NCBI RefSeq assembly: GCF_000964795.1
Contig: NZ_LANX01000001.1
Location: 1,204,661-1,268,660 of the forward strand
DNA length: 64,000 nt
From: Candidatus Neoehrlichia procyonis str. RAC413
GTDB taxonomy: Bacteria > Pseudomonadota > Alphaproteobacteria > Rickettsiales > Anaplasmataceae
Reading direction: 5' to 3'
The notes below the pieces were generated by a model that saw nothing but the letters and a program-made list of their open reading frames with translations, made no database searches and had not been told where the DNA came from. Numbering within the stretch: position 1 is the stretch's first letter; each line of letters begins with the position of its first letter. The translations under genes were made by a program, and so were the position numbers. Positions 38,281 to 49,214 of this stretch are shown here, one piece after another.

Positions 38281-40965
38281 ATGAGTAGTGTCATTTTACC
38301 AGTTGCAATAGAAAAAGAGCTAGAAGATTCTTATTTGTCTTACGCTATGAGTGTAATAGTTAGTAGGGCAATCCCTGATATTCGAGATGGATTAAAGCCG
38401 GTGCATAGAAGAATTTTATATTCTATGTATAAATCCGGATATGATTATAGTAAACCTTATAAAAAAGCAGCACGTGTTGTTGGTGATGTTATGGGTAAAT
38501 ACCATCCTCATGCAGATGCAGCGATCTATGATGCGTTGGTGAGAATGGCACAGGAATTTTCACTTTTGCTTCCATTGATTGATAGCCAAGGTAACTTTGG
38601 GTCAATTGATGGTGATCCTCCAGCTTCTATGCGTTATACAGAGGCGAGATTAGCAAAATCTGCACATTTTTTGTTAAATGATATTGACGAAGATACTGTA
38701 GATTTTCGTCCTAATTATGATGAAAATGAAGAAGAACCAGTGGTTTTGCCAGCAGAATTTCCAAATGTACTTGTTAATGGTGCAGGAGGGGTGGCAGTTG
38801 GTATGTCTACTAACATACCTTCTCATAACTTAGGAGAGGTTATAAGTGCTTGTATTATGTACATAGAGAATCCAGATGTTACGCTTGATGAGTTGTTGAC
38901 TGTTATACCTGGGCCTGATTTTCCTACAGGTGGGGTAATATTAGGTAATGCGGGTATTAGATCTGCCTTTGCGACCGGTAAAGGTACAATTATTATACAG
39001 GGTAAAACTCATGTTGAAGACTTACCATCTGGAAGACAGGCAATTATTATTGATGAAATTCCTTATCAAGTAAATAAAGCAAAACTTATTGAGCGCATAC
39101 ACGAGTTAGTCAAGGAAAAGAAAATAGAAGGTGTGTTTGATTTACGTGATGAATCAAATAAAATGGGTATAAGAGTTGCTATAGAATTGAAGAAGCAGGT
39201 TAATTATCAATTTGTTTTGAATCAAATCTTTGGGTTAACACCGCTAAAAACTAGCTTTAGTATTAATACTTTGGTGCTAGATAATAATAGGCCAAAAGTA
39301 ATGTCTTTAGTAGAGATAATATCAACGTTTATCTCTTTTAGAAAAGAAGTTATTATACGTAGGACAAAATTTAGGTTAAAAAAAGTAAGAGACAAAGCAC
39401 ACTTATATATAGGTATGTATATTGCTGTGCTAAATATTGATCAAATTATTTCTATTATTAGGTCATCAGCTGATGCAATGGAAGCGGCTAAGAAACTATT
39501 AGAATGTACATGGTCTGCATCTGTTAGTGTTTGTGATATGATAGAGCTTGTATCTGATAGCAAGAGCATTGTAAAAAATGGTATGTATCAATTAACTAAT
39601 GTACAAGTCAAAGCAATTTTAGATATGAAGCTGCAACGTCTTACGGGGTTAGAAAAAGACAAATTAGAAGTTGAATTGCAGTCAATGGTAACTATTATAA
39701 AAAGTTATACGGAGCTTTTGGGATCTGAAGAATTGCTTTTAAATTTAGTGAAGGATGGTTTACTAGAAATTAAATCAAAATTAGCTGTTCCTAGAAAGAC
39801 GGCTATAGAATTATCTTATTCAGAAACTGATTCTGAAGATCTTATTCCCAAAGAGGACATGGTTGTTACTGTAACGATGAATGGGTATATCAAACGTGTA
39901 AAGCTATCTCACTATCGTGCGCAAAAACGTGGTGGAAAAGGAAGACTAGGTCAGGCTATTAAAGAAGAAGATATAACTGCTAACTTATTTATTGTAGATA
40001 CTCATACTAGTGTATTATTTTTTTCTAATATTGGTAGAGTATATAAGTTAAAAGTCTATAAGTTACCATTAGGGGAGCCAACTTCCCGTGGAAGATCATT
40101 GGTAAATATTTTTCCTCTTAATGAAAATGAGATCATAACTAGTGTTATGCCTTTACCTGATAATGGTCAAAATGATAATATGCTTAATATAGTTTTTGCT
40201 ACTTCATCTGGGAATGTAAGGCGTAATGCATTGTCTGATTTTCAGTATGTGCCTTCTAATGGAAAAATAGCTATGGTGCTCAACAAAGATGATAAATTAA
40301 TTTCTGTGAAAGTATGTAAGGAGCAAGATCACATTTTATTGTCAAGTAAATTTGGTAAGAGTATAAGATTTGCCGTTAATAATATACGTCAATTTAAAGG
40401 TAGGATGTCTGATGGTGTAAGAGCAATTCGTCTTGCAGATAAGGATCAGGTTATTTCAATGTCTATATTGATAGGTATGGGTATAAGCTCTGAAATTAAA
40501 GATTTATATTTAAGAATTCCTCTAGAAAAACGCTGTGATGCTAAGAATTTGATTACACAAGATATTATTTCGATGATTGATGAGTTAAAAATAAGTAAAG
40601 AAGCTTTTGAAATGATGGTACATAATGAGCAGTTTGTATTAACAGTTACAGAAAACGGTTTCGGTAAAAGAACGTCAGCATATGAATATCGTATGGCATT
40701 AAGAGGTGGGGCTGGTGTTGCAAATATTCTAACTACTACAAGAAATGGTAATGTAGTTGCTAGTTTTCCTGTAGATTCAAAAGATCAAGTAATGCTTATT
40801 ACCGACAAGGGAAAGCTGATACGTATTGCTGTTAGCGATATTAGAATTATTGGGCGAAGTACGCAGGGTGTAACTTTGTTTAAAACAGAAAAAGGTGAAA
40901 AGGTTGTATCGGTTGCAAAGATTATTGATAATAAGGAAGATGGTACAAATATAGATGAAGCTTAA
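38281..40965 (+). CDS. gyrA: DNA gyrase subunit A
   Basis: This 894-residue gyrase A subunit breaks and rejoins DNA to introduce negative supercoils. The catalytic tyrosine is Tyr119 in GDPPASMRYTEARLAK. The quinolone region reads KYHPHADAAIYDALVRMAQ (about 73-91), with Ala at the positions of E. coli Gly81 and Ser83. The GyrA box is seen as AQKRGGKGRLG (about 555-565), and C-terminal beta-pinwheel repeats follow. The start matches the family (MSSVILPVAIEKELEDSYLS). It stands alone, with a good promoter candidate. Confidence 0.97.
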   Translation: MSSVILPVAIEKELEDSYLSYAMSVIVSRAIPDIRDGLKPVHRRILYSMYKSGYDYSKPYKKAARVVGDVMGKYHPHADAAIYDALVRMAQEFSLLLPLIDSQGNFGSIDGDPPASMRYTEARLAKSAHFLLNDIDEDTVDFRPNYDENEEEPVVLPAEFPNVLVNGAGGVAVGMSTNIPSHNLGEVISACIMYIENPDVTLDELLTVIPGPDFPTGGVILGNAGIRSAFATGKGTIIIQGKTHVEDLPSGRQAIIIDEIPYQVNKAKLIERIHELVKEKKIEGVFDLRDESNKMGIRVAIELKKQVNYQFVLNQIFGLTPLKTSFSINTLVLDNNRPKVMSLVEIISTFISFRKEVIIRRTKFRLKKVRDKAHLYIGMYIAVLNIDQIISIIRSSADAMEAAKKLLECTWSASVSVCDMIELVSDSKSIVKNGMYQLTNVQVKAILDMKLQRLTGLEKDKLEVELQSMVTIIKSYTELLGSEELLLNLVKDGLLEIKSKLAVPRKTAIELSYSETDSEDLIPKEDMVVTVTMNGYIKRVKLSHYRAQKRGGKGRLGQAIKEEDITANLFIVDTHTSVLFFSNIGRVYKLKVYKLPLGEPTSRGRSLVNIFPLNENEIITSVMPLPDNGQNDNMLNIVFATSSGNVRRNALSDFQYVPSNGKIAMVLNKDDKLISVKVCKEQDHILLSSKFGKSIRFAVNNIRQFKGRMSDGVRAIRLADKDQVISMSILIGMGISSEIKDLYLRIPLEKRCDAKNLITQDIISMIDELKISKEAFEMMVHNEQFVLTVTENGFGKRTSAYEYRMALRGGAGVANILTTTRNGNVVASFPVDSKDQVMLITDKGKLIRIAVSDIRIIGRSTQGVTLFKTEKGEKVVSVAKIIDNKEDGTNIDEA

Positions 40966-41087
40966 GTAGAAGTATGGTAGAAAGCAAAATTTTTATAGCA
41001 TATAAATTTTATTATTAGCATATTATAAATTTATGTTCTTATCAATAATAAATGTGTATGTTTAGTACGATATGGTATTAAATGTAA

Positions 41088-41711
41088 ATGAACAAGCAAA
41101 AGATAAATTTAATTTTTAAAAGATTTCAGCATAATAATCCAGCACCTAAAATAGAGTTAAAATATTATAGTGAATTTACTTTACTTGTTGCTATTGTGTT
41201 ATCTGCTCGTACTACTGATGTAAGTGTAAATAAAGTTACGGAAAGGCTTTTTAAGGTAGCGGATACGCCAGAACAAATCTTATCTTTAGGTGAAGATGGA
41301 TTAAAGGCGTATATAAATACAATAGGATTATATAACACTAAGTCTAAGAACATTATTAAGATGAGTGAGGTTATTATGCAAAAATATGATGCACAAGTAC
41401 CTCATGATTTTGATATTTTAACTTCTTTGCCCGGTGTTGGAAGAAAAAGCGCAAATGTTTTTTTAAATTCTATGCTGGGAGTTGCAACAATTGCAGTAGA
41501 TACACATGTTTTTAGGGTGAGTAATAGAATTGGATTGGTAAAGGCTAACAATGTGCTTGATGTAGAAAAACATTTAATGTGTATTATTCCAAAAAAATGG
41601 TTATTGTATGCTCATCATTGGTTAGTATTACATGGAAGATATATTTGTAAGGCAAGATATCCTTTATGCCATAAATGTATTATAGAAGACTTGTGTTATA
41701 AAAATATATAA
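41088..41711 (+). CDS. nth: Endonuclease III
   Basis: This 207-residue DNA glycosylase/AP lyase removes oxidised pyrimidines in base excision repair. The helix-hairpin-helix LPGVGRKSANVFLN holds catalytic Lys120, and AVDTHVFRVSNR holds Asp138. The C-terminal [4Fe-4S] ligands are Cys187, 194, 197 and 203 (C-x6-C-x2-C-x5-C). Length is standard. It lies about 120 bases after gyrA on the same strand. Confidence 0.96.
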   Translation: MNKQKINLIFKRFQHNNPAPKIELKYYSEFTLLVAIVLSARTTDVSVNKVTERLFKVADTPEQILSLGEDGLKAYINTIGLYNTKSKNIIKMSEVIMQKYDAQVPHDFDILTSLPGVGRKSANVFLNSMLGVATIAVDTHVFRVSNRIGLVKANNVLDVEKHLMCIIPKKWLLYAHHWLVLHGRYICKARYPLCHKCIIEDLCYKNI

Positions 41712-42376
41712 GTAATTAGTTGTAAAATTGTATTGTGATTATGGTTAGTTAAGCATAAGTAGTAATGCGTTTAATTATAAAGGGGCTATACTATAGCTGT
41801 ATAAAGAGGGTTATAGTTATATATTTATTAATATAATAAGTGGAAGATATGTTTGAATATAACTTTTATTATTAAATCTATTATGGGAACATGTAATTAC
41901 AATTTTTGATATACTGGTGTTTATGTAAATAGTGATAAGTAATAAAATATTTATTGTATTATGTTATATTTTTATTAGCATTTAATGTTCTAGTTATATA
42001 TTGATTGAGTCGAGATATAGGTTTTTTTAGCTGCTGGTTATTTACTAAGTTGTAATTGTATTGACGAATAGTAATGAAAGATTTTGATATATAATATTGT
42101 GCTTTGGAAGTGATTAGTAGTAAATGTAATTATATTATTGGGATTATGTATTATTGAGTTTTGTTAATAAGTAACAAAGCAGTTTTTTTAATTGTTATTT
42201 ATAAGATGGTTAGTAGCTAATATAATTGTATTACTTGATTGTATATTATTGAGTTTTGGTAATAAAATAACTAAAAAGTCCTGATAATATACGTTGTGTA
42301 ACATATAACTAAATGTTGACTATATGGGTCTATTTTCTTACAGTATGATTACTTAATAGTTTTTGTGAGGGAGAGA
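41712..42376. other. Intergenic gap with a degenerate direct repeat
   Basis: This region of about 665 bases lies between nth and the TPR-like gene. Apart from the direct repeat at 42112-42271, it shows no gene or RNA. Confidence 0.4.
42112..42271. repeat. Degenerate 64-bp direct repeat, 96-bp period
   Basis: The copies 42112-42175 and 42208-42271 share ATTATTGAGTTTTG and flanking pieces (GTTAGTAG/GATTAGTAG, ATAATTGTATTA) with scattered differences. It looks like an old intergenic tandem duplication. Confidence 0.7.
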
Positions 42377-42976
42377 GTGAATATAGTTGATGCTATAATA
42401 AAGGTTAAATGGCTAATATTAGGGTCGGTGGTTCTATTATTGACAGGTGCAGGTGCTTTATCATGGTGGAGTAATGTAAAGGATAAGAGGTCTATAGAGG
42501 CTGGTAATATTATGTATAAAGCATTGATGAGTAATGTCGATCAAGCTAAAATGATAAGCATGTTACAAAGTGTAATAGATGGTGACTTTGGTAATTACAA
42601 ATATTTAGCTAAGCTAAGATTGGCTAGTACTTATGGCATACAAGATATAGAGAAAGCGCAGGAAATATATGCAAGTTTGGTGAATGACGAAAAAGTGGTT
42701 CCTGAATTGAAGGAATTGGCAGGATATTTAGAAGTTATTTCGTTATTGAAAGGTAGTAATGTTGATTTACTTAAGGAGAAAGTTGGAAAACTTATTGTAC
42801 AAAATCGTAAAGTTTATCAATCTTCGGTAAAAGAGGTGGCTGCAATTACAAGAATTAAGGATGATGATATTAAAGGTGCTATGGAAATAATGCAAGAAAT
42901 TGTAAGTGATGTTAATTCTGACTCAATGATTAGTAAGAATGCAAAAGATTTAATGAGAATATATAGCAAAAAATAA
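42377..42976 (+). CDS. TPR-like single-pass membrane protein
   Basis: This protein is about 199 residues long. One N-terminal membrane segment (LILGSVVLLLTGAGALSWW) is followed by a helical domain with repeat-like units (LRLASTYGIQDIEKAQEIYA, LKELAGYLEVISLL). This resembles the tetratricopeptide YfgM-type proteins common in alphaproteobacteria, which act at the inner membrane on the periplasmic side. I chose the GTG at 42377 because AGGGAG lies just upstream; a GTG four codons earlier (42365) lacks a ribosome site. It is 73 bases before htpG on the same strand, and both relate to protein folding or export. The exact role is unknown. Confidence 0.75.
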   Translation: MNIVDAIIKVKWLILGSVVLLLTGAGALSWWSNVKDKRSIEAGNIMYKALMSNVDQAKMISMLQSVIDGDFGNYKYLAKLRLASTYGIQDIEKAQEIYASLVNDEKVVPELKELAGYLEVISLLKGSNVDLLKEKVGKLIVQNRKVYQSSVKEVAAITRIKDDDIKGAMEIMQEIVSDVNSDSMISKNAKDLMRIYSKK

Positions 42977-43049
42977 TTTTATAAGGCTTGAAAAATTATT
43001 GCTGAGTTATTAGGTTAATACTGTAAGCAGGTTAAAAAGGGGTTGTTCA

Positions 43050-44942
43050 ATGCAAGATGTTACGAATGTTGAGAAATTAAAATTTAATGCCGAAGTTGGT
43101 AAAGTTCTAAATCTTGTTATACATTCTCTTTATACCAATAAAGATATTTTTTTAAGGGAGCTAATTTCAAATGCTTCTGATGCTTGTGATAAGTTACGAT
43201 ATGAATCTTTGTCAGATCAAGATTTAATGGGCAATGATGCTGAATTAAAAATTATTATCAGTGTGGATAAAGAAAATCATAAATTGACTATTACTGATAA
43301 TGGGATTGGTATGAATAAAAAAGATTTGATAGAAAATTTAGGTACTGTTGCTCATTCAGGTACTCAAAGGTTCATTGAATCTTTAGAGAATAATAAAAGT
43401 AAAGACGGGATAGAATTAATAGGAAAATTTGGAGTAGGTTTTTATTCGGCATTTATGGTTGCTAATGAAGTTGTTGTTGAGTCTTGTAAAGCTGGAGAAG
43501 ATTTATGTTATCAATGGCAATCTAATGGTGATGGAGAATTCTCCATTGCACAATTAGAAAAAAGTGCTATTAGAGGTACTAAAATTACTTTAAATCTTAA
43601 GCCGGAAGAAATTGAGTTTTTGGATAAATTCCGTATAGAGCATATTGTTACAACATATTCTGATCATATTAGTTACCCAGTTTATTTTATTAATGATAAA
43701 GGTGAAGAAGAAAGATTAAACAGTAAGTCTGCTATTTGGACTAGGCAAAAAAATGATATATCACAAGATGAACATCTAAATTTCTTTAGATCAGTTGCAC
43801 ATGTAGGTGGTGATCCATGGATGATATTGCATAATAAGAATGAAGGAGCTGTTGAATATACTAATTTACTGTATATACCTTCTATCAAGCCTTTTGATTT
43901 ATTTCATCCAGATAGAAGGTGTTCTGTTAAGTTGTATGTTAATAAGGTATTTATTACTGAGGATAATGTACAAGTTGTTCCACAGTATTTAAGATTTCTA
44001 AAGGGTATTATAGATTCTTCAGATCTGCCGTTGAATATTAGTCGTGAAACTTTACAAAATAATAAAGTTATTGAGAAAATTAAACATTCAATTATAAAAA
44101 GGGTGCTTTCAGAATTACAAAAAAAAGCTGAGAGCGATTTAGATGATTATGCGAAGTTTTGGAATAATTTTGGTTCAGTGCTTAAGGAAGGGTTATGTGA
44201 GAATATGAATACTGAAGCACGAGAAAATTTACTATCAGTGTGTAGATTTTATAGTACTTATAGTGACCAATTAACTAGTCTTGAAGATTATATTGGAAGA
44301 ATGAAATCTGAACAAAAAAGTATTTTTTATCTTTCAGGTAATGATCTTGAATCAGTTAAGAAAAGTCCTCAATTGGAAGGGTTTATTAGTAGGGAAATAG
44401 AGGTTATTTTGTTAACAGATCCAGTGGATGATTTTTGGACTAGCGTTGTTACGGAATACCAAAAAACTCCTTTAAAATCTGTGACTCGTGCTAGTGAAGA
44501 GTTAGAAGGTTTTGTTAAGTCAAAAAGTGATAATGATGAAAAAGAGGAAGATTTAGCAGTAGAAAAGACAGGTAAATTTATTGAATATGCTACTAAAGTA
44601 TTAGGTAAATTAGTTAGTGGAGTTAGAGTCTCAAAAAAGCTTACCAGTAGTCCAGTATGTCTTGCAGTTTCTGATAGTTCAATGGATATTAGAATGGAGC
44701 GCTTTTTGAGAGAACAGAAGCAATTAAGCCATAAGAGTACAAAAATTCTTGAATTAAACCCTAAGCATACTGTTATTAGTAATTTGATTGAAAAATATAG
44801 TACAAATGGGGAGAGCGTATTGCTAGAAGATATGATACATGTATTGTTTGATCAGGCATGTATTATTGAGGGTGAAGAAATAGATAATGCTGCTAATTTT
44901 GCAAATAGAATGAATATTATTTTGAGTAAGGTTTTATTGTAG
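43050..44942 (+). CDS. htpG: Chaperone HtpG (Hsp90)
   Basis: This 630-residue Hsp90-family ATPase assists folding of client proteins in the cytoplasm. The GHKL ATP site is seen as [24 protein letters not shown] and [14 protein letters not shown]. The middle domain has [14 protein letters not shown], the Hsp90 signature region with the catalytic Arg. As in other bacterial HtpG there is no charged linker or C-terminal MEEVD. An AAAGG site precedes the ATG. It probably shares a transcript with the TPR-like gene. Confidence 0.97.
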   Translation: MQDVTNVEKLKFNAEVGKVLNLVIHSLYTNKDIFLRELISNASDACDKLRYESLSDQDLMGNDAELKIIISVDKENHKLTITDNGIGMNKKDLIENLGTVAHSGTQRFIESLENNKSKDGIELIGKFGVGFYSAFMVANEVVVESCKAGEDLCYQWQSNGDGEFSIAQLEKSAIRGTKITLNLKPEEIEFLDKFRIEHIVTTYSDHISYPVYFINDKGEEERLNSKSAIWTRQKNDISQDEHLNFFRSVAHVGGDPWMILHNKNEGAVEYTNLLYIPSIKPFDLFHPDRRCSVKLYVNKVFITEDNVQVVPQYLRFLKGIIDSSDLPLNISRETLQNNKVIEKIKHSIIKRVLSELQKKAESDLDDYAKFWNNFGSVLKEGLCENMNTEARENLLSVCRFYSTYSDQLTSLEDYIGRMKSEQKSIFYLSGNDLESVKKSPQLEGFISREIEVILLTDPVDDFWTSVVTEYQKTPLKSVTRASEELEGFVKSKSDNDEKEEDLAVEKTGKFIEYATKVLGKLVSGVRVSKKLTSSPVCLAVSDSSMDIRMERFLREQKQLSHKSTKILELNPKHTVISNLIEKYSTNGESVLLEDMIHVLFDQACIIEGEEIDNAANFANRMNIILSKVLL

Positions 44943-45025
44943 TCTGGAAAAATAGTAGCTGAGTGGTATAGGCCTTTCACTTAGATAAGGAGTTACTTTT
45001 TTTTGTGATATTTTTATTATATTCT

Positions 45026-45058
45026 ATTGCTTTAACGATAATTCTCCTTTAAAGCAAT
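45026..45058. other. 10-bp perfect stem-loop
   Basis: ATTGCTTTAA (45026-45035) pairs perfectly with TTAAAGCAAT (45049-45058) across a 13-base loop, about 85 bases after htpG. It may be a terminator or part of a transcribed structure. Confidence 0.45.
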
Positions 45059-45342
45059 GAAAAGCACAAGCTATTTCCTCTTGCTGCTGATTTATACTAT
45101 GGGTTTAAAGTTCTTATGTTTTGTATGGGTTATTATTAGGTTTTCAACAAATCAGGTGTTGAACTGAGTTATATGCTAATGCACGTTTTTATTACAAGTT
45201 GGCTCTGAGTTGTTAGATTAATAGATTCCTAAATAATTTTCAAGTATTAAATCATAGGTTATGATGCTGATGTACAAGACATTTTATCATAATTTGAATG
45301 TATTTTGTAAAGTGAATACCTGCTATTACAAAAGCAGAAAAT

Positions 45343-45368
45343 ATCGCTATGCGGCTGACAATAGCGAT
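45343..45368. other. 8-bp perfect stem-loop with GC-rich loop
   Basis: ATCGCTAT (45343-45350) pairs with ATAGCGAT (45361-45368) around the loop GCGGCTGACA. The GC content is unusual for the surrounding DNA. No known RNA family is recognised. Confidence 0.4.
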
Positions 45369-46075
45369 CGAAGTACAAATTATTTTATATTTTAGAAATT
45401 AAAGAGCATATTGTTCAATGTAAATTTGAAGCATTAACAGAATGCTAGAAATACAAACAGTAAGGTAACGAGTGAGTTTTTTTAAAGTAAAGTTATTTTT
45501 GTAGGAGGTAGTAGGACTGGTAACTATAACTTCTGTAAAATTTGGTATAATATAATCATACGCAATATGTCACTTGTTTTAATACTAAAAAAAATTTCAG
45601 TTTTTTAGTACATTGATGACGTATTAATGTTTTACTATGGTTGTCTATAACTGTATTAAAATAAGTATAAGTGGTTAATTATATCCTTGTTTATTATCAA
45701 ATTAAAAGAACATTGCACTTATATAAACTAAGGTAAAAATGATTATGGCACTAGTTAATATAATGCAGAAATAGCAAGTAAACCATATTTTTAATGAGAT
45801 TTTTTCATAAACATCACACCATAAATTACATATAATTAAAATAATATTTTTATATATTGTTAGTATAATAATTATTAATCGTAATATTAACTGTATTTCG
45901 TAAACTAATTTGTAAAATTATACAATTATGAACATCTGTATTGTTTTTGTTAGTAATTATTAAGGGTATGACATTTTTACTACATGTCTTTGATATTAAT
46001 GTCACATTTTAAACATTTATTGTGAAAATATATTGCAGTGTATTCAATAAAAGTATACACTAATAGAGTGATGGC

Positions 46076-46147
46076 GGCCTTGCTCTACATGTTAAGATAA
46101 AGTGTGTGTGTTACCTAATGGTTATGCATTGATAGTAGAGCAAGGCC
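46076..46147. repeat. 13-bp perfect inverted repeat with 46-base spacer
   Basis: GGCCTTGCTCTAC (46076-46088) is the exact reverse complement of 46135-46147. The arms are more than half G/C in an AT-rich gap, which makes chance unlikely. It could be the stem of an RNA or the ends of a small mobile sequence. Confidence 0.7.
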
Positions 46148-46260
46148 ATAATTAATTTATTAATTGTAGTACAAATAGGATTGTAACTTAAGTCTTTTGC
46201 TGAGTCAATAGAGATATTTACTTTTTAGTTAATAATTAATGAGAAAGCCCATTTATTGTT

Positions 46261-46339
46261 AGGCTTATATAGTATTCATTTTTAAAAAGTATTTATTATA
46301 CTATAACTAAAGTAGGCAATAGTATGAGAAAGTTTGTTA
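46261..46339 (+). repeat. Dispersed intergenic repeat, family 1, copy 1
   Basis: About 80 bases closely match 50678-50755, with shared blocks GGCTTATATAGTATT, AAAAAGTATTTATTATA and AACTAAAGTAGGCAATAGT. A weaker third copy lies near 53867-53912. Confidence 0.85.
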
Positions 46340-46689
46340 TTATATATACTATGTTGTGTTAAGTAAGGTTACTATTTTTTTTTGCAAATAAAAAGTAATA
46401 TGCATTTAGTTTTTATATATTTTTAACAGTGTTAATGTTGTATTAAAAATATGTATTTATTGATAATTTATCAAATGCGATTATTATGTGGACGATATAA
46501 TTGTGAAATTTTTCTTTGTATTACCTTGTGTTGTGTATTATTAGGTATGGTGCTGTAAGTATGGTAATATATAGAGTATAAAAATAATGAATTTAAGTTA
46601 TAGTAGAATATTCGTACATTAGAATAAGAAGTCAGATTTGACATTTGCAGCTCATTAAAAAAACTAAAAATTTGTATTTAACATTTAAA

Positions 46690-46707
46690 GCTGATTTAAA
46701 AATCAGC
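46690..46707 (-). terminator. Probable purB terminator
   Basis: GCTGATTT and AAATCAGC (46690-46697, 46700-46707) form an 8-bp stem about 47 bases past the purB stop, followed on the minus strand by a short T-rich stretch. The loop is very tight unless end pairs open. Confidence 0.5.
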
Positions 46708-46753
46708 AACAAGTATGTACCTATTAAAATTCTAGTATAAATCTGTATAGTAT

Positions 46754-48052
46754 TTATGTGCTAAATACCTTATTGAATATAGTATCTATATGTTTGGTAT
46801 AGTAGTCATAGCTAAATAAAGAATCTAGAGTCTTGCTACTGATATATTTTGATAGAGTTAAATCTTGCTTTAATTCATCAAGAAAATGGCTATTATTTTC
46901 TAGTGTTTTTAATGCAATATCTTGAACAATTTTGTAAGATTTTTCTCTGCTTAACCCGCAATTTACTAATGTTAAAAGTACACGTTGAGAATGTGTTAGA
47001 CCATTTGACATATTTAAATTATTTTTGATACTATTCTTATTGATTACCATGTTGCCTATTAAATGCTTGAGCCGTACAAGGGCAAAATTTAAGGCGATGC
47101 AGGAATCTGGTGCTATACAACGTTCTACAGAGGAATGAGAAATATCCCTTTCATGCCATAGTGTTACGTTTTCTAAAGCAGGAATTACATAGCTACGTAT
47201 TATTCTAGAAATACCAGTTAAATTTTCACTGAGAATAGGATTTTTTTTATGAGGCATTGCTGAGCTACCTTTTTGGCCAGGTGAAAAATATTCTACTATT
47301 TCTAAAATTTCAGTTTTGTGTAAATTTCGAATTTCTGTAACAATATTTTCTATGGATGAAGCAATAACTCCTAGTGTTGCGAAAAACATTGCATGTCGAT
47401 CTCTAGGTATTACCTGAGAAGATATTGTTTCTGGTATTAATCCTAATGAAGATGCAACGTATTCTTCAACAAATGGGTTAATATTTGCAAAATTTCCCAT
47501 TGCTCCAGAAATTTTACATGTTGATATTTCTTGTTGTGCAATTTTTAAGCGATTATAATTACGCTTAAATTCTGCATAGAATCTTGCAAATTTTAAACCA
47601 AATGTTATAGGTTCTGCATGAATTCCATGGCTACGTCCAATACATAATAAATATTTGTTGTCTTCAGATTTTTGCTTAAGCTCAAATAATATGTCTTGTA
47701 TGTTACTAAGCAGTATATTACAGGATTGATGCAATTGTACAGCTAAACATGTATCTACTACATCTGAACTTGTCATACCATAATGTAGATATCGTATGTC
47801 TACATTTGTATGTTCTGCTATATATGTTAGGAACGCTATTACATCATGTTTTACTGCAGATTCTATTGCATTAATTTTTTCTATGTCAAAATATTTTATT
47901 TTGTTTTTTAAATTGTCAACTATATATTGAGGTACTACTCCAAGTTTTGCTTGTGCCTCGCATGCATATTGCTCTATATCCATCCAGATTCTGTATTTGT
48001 TTTGCTCATTCCAGATAGAGGACATTTCAGGTAGGCTGTAACGTTCAATCAC
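46754..48052 (-). CDS. purB: Adenylosuccinate lyase
   Basis: This 432-residue enzyme of the fumarase/aspartase superfamily cleaves SAICAR and adenylosuccinate in purine synthesis. Signature elements are HYGMTSSDVVDTCLAVQL (about 90-107), IGRSHGIHAEPITFGLK (about 138-154, with the conserved His) and the flexible-loop signature KGSSAMPHKKNPILSENL (about 261-278, with catalytic Ser). The start is GTG, giving MIERYSLPEMSSIW, as in the family. The gene is solitary. Confidence 0.96.
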   Translation of the reverse strand: MIERYSLPEMSSIWNEQNKYRIWMDIEQYACEAQAKLGVVPQYIVDNLKNKIKYFDIEKINAIESAVKHDVIAFLTYIAEHTNVDIRYLHYGMTSSDVVDTCLAVQLHQSCNILLSNIQDILFELKQKSEDNKYLLCIGRSHGIHAEPITFGLKFARFYAEFKRNYNRLKIAQQEISTCKISGAMGNFANINPFVEEYVASSLGLIPETISSQVIPRDRHAMFFATLGVIASSIENIVTEIRNLHKTEILEIVEYFSPGQKGSSAMPHKKNPILSENLTGISRIIRSYVIPALENVTLWHERDISHSSVERCIAPDSCIALNFALVRLKHLIGNMVINKNSIKNNLNMSNGLTHSQRVLLTLVNCGLSREKSYKIVQDIALKTLENNSHFLDELKQDLTLSKYISSKTLDSLFSYDYYTKHIDTIFNKVFST

Positions 48053-49214
48053 AATAATTAACCATGCTTATTACTTTTGTTAACATCATGAGATAAATTT
48101 ATGTTTTTTGCAAAATTTTTTATGTATTTATGTTAATGAGTACGAATTGTAATCTTATTTATGTGAAAGCATAATAGATAATTATTTGTAGTGTATTTTT
48201 GTTTAGGCATAAAAAAAGTAGACTATTATTTGTATAATAAAAATGTTATATAAAAGTTGGTAGTTCATTGAAAGAAGGAATGCTTGCTTTTTAAGTTAAC
48301 TTTATATGATTAATTTATCTTTGCTTTAGTGGATTTATATTTATTGAAATTAGTGTGGTATATTTATTTATGTAAATTTATAATGTTGATTACTGATTAT
48401 GAGGTTACTATTTATTAGAGTTTAATTAGTAAGCTTTATGAATTTGAGATAGGTATTAAATATGCATTATGAGAGCTTGTTATAGTCTATAAATAGCGTT
48501 AAGTATTATATGTTGTAACGTATAAAAGTGGTGTATTTTTGTAATATGGATAACCATAATTTGTTTTTTAGGTTATGAATTATTTATATAATTAGTTTTT
48601 TATACTCAATTACTGATAACTTTATGTTTTTTTTCTAATGTATATTTATTGATAGTATAAAAATTGTAATAGCTAGTTTTATTTTATGATTTATTGTTTT
48701 TATATCTAATGTATTTAAGGTATGTATATGAATATCAATGATGGCAGCATTGATAGAAGTAGTAGGTAGTGCCTATATTTATATTATGACGAAATAGACT
48801 TGTACTTGGAGGATGTAGTTAAAATGAAATTTATTGATTTTTTCAATGAAAAATAGTACTATTATAACATATAGAGGTGTTTATGCTTTTATATATAAAT
48901 AATATAATACTAATAAAAGAAATTTTGAGTCACGGAATTATATTTATGATATAAGTTAATACGTGGTAGATGCATTTTGCAATATCATATAATTATGTAT
49001 ATAATTGTTTACAATAGTGGGTGTTTTGTCCTACTGAGAGGTTTGTGGTAAGGTAGTATTGTGCAAAACTTAAGTTTTTATATTAACTGCTATTACTACC
49101 TAATCAAGCTAGCCAAATAATTATGAAAAGAAATATTAATACTTATATTAAATAGGCGATCATTTCAATTGGTATGTGCTGCTTAATAATATAAGGGTGT
49201 GTGTGAGGTTTATT
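48053..49214. other. Divergent intergenic gap
   Basis: This is about 1.16 kb of AT-rich DNA between purB and the small membrane protein gene. I see no RNA gene, no strong hairpin and no coding-like frame. Confidence 0.4.

Larger units (their letters stand above)
44943..46753. other. Large gene-free region with several inverted repeats
   Basis: This is 1.8 kb between the convergent htpG and purB. No intact ORF is present. The first 550 bases are less AT-rich and hold hairpins. On the minus strand a stretch near 45290-45400 reads like a hydrophobic protein fragment (IAIVSRIAIFSAFVIAGIHF), and another near 45025-45090 reads EEIACAFHCFKGEL, suggesting a decayed gene. It also contains the 13-bp inverted repeat and one dispersed repeat copy. 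It does not match tmRNA, RNase P or 4.5S RNA as far as I can see. Confidence 0.4.
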
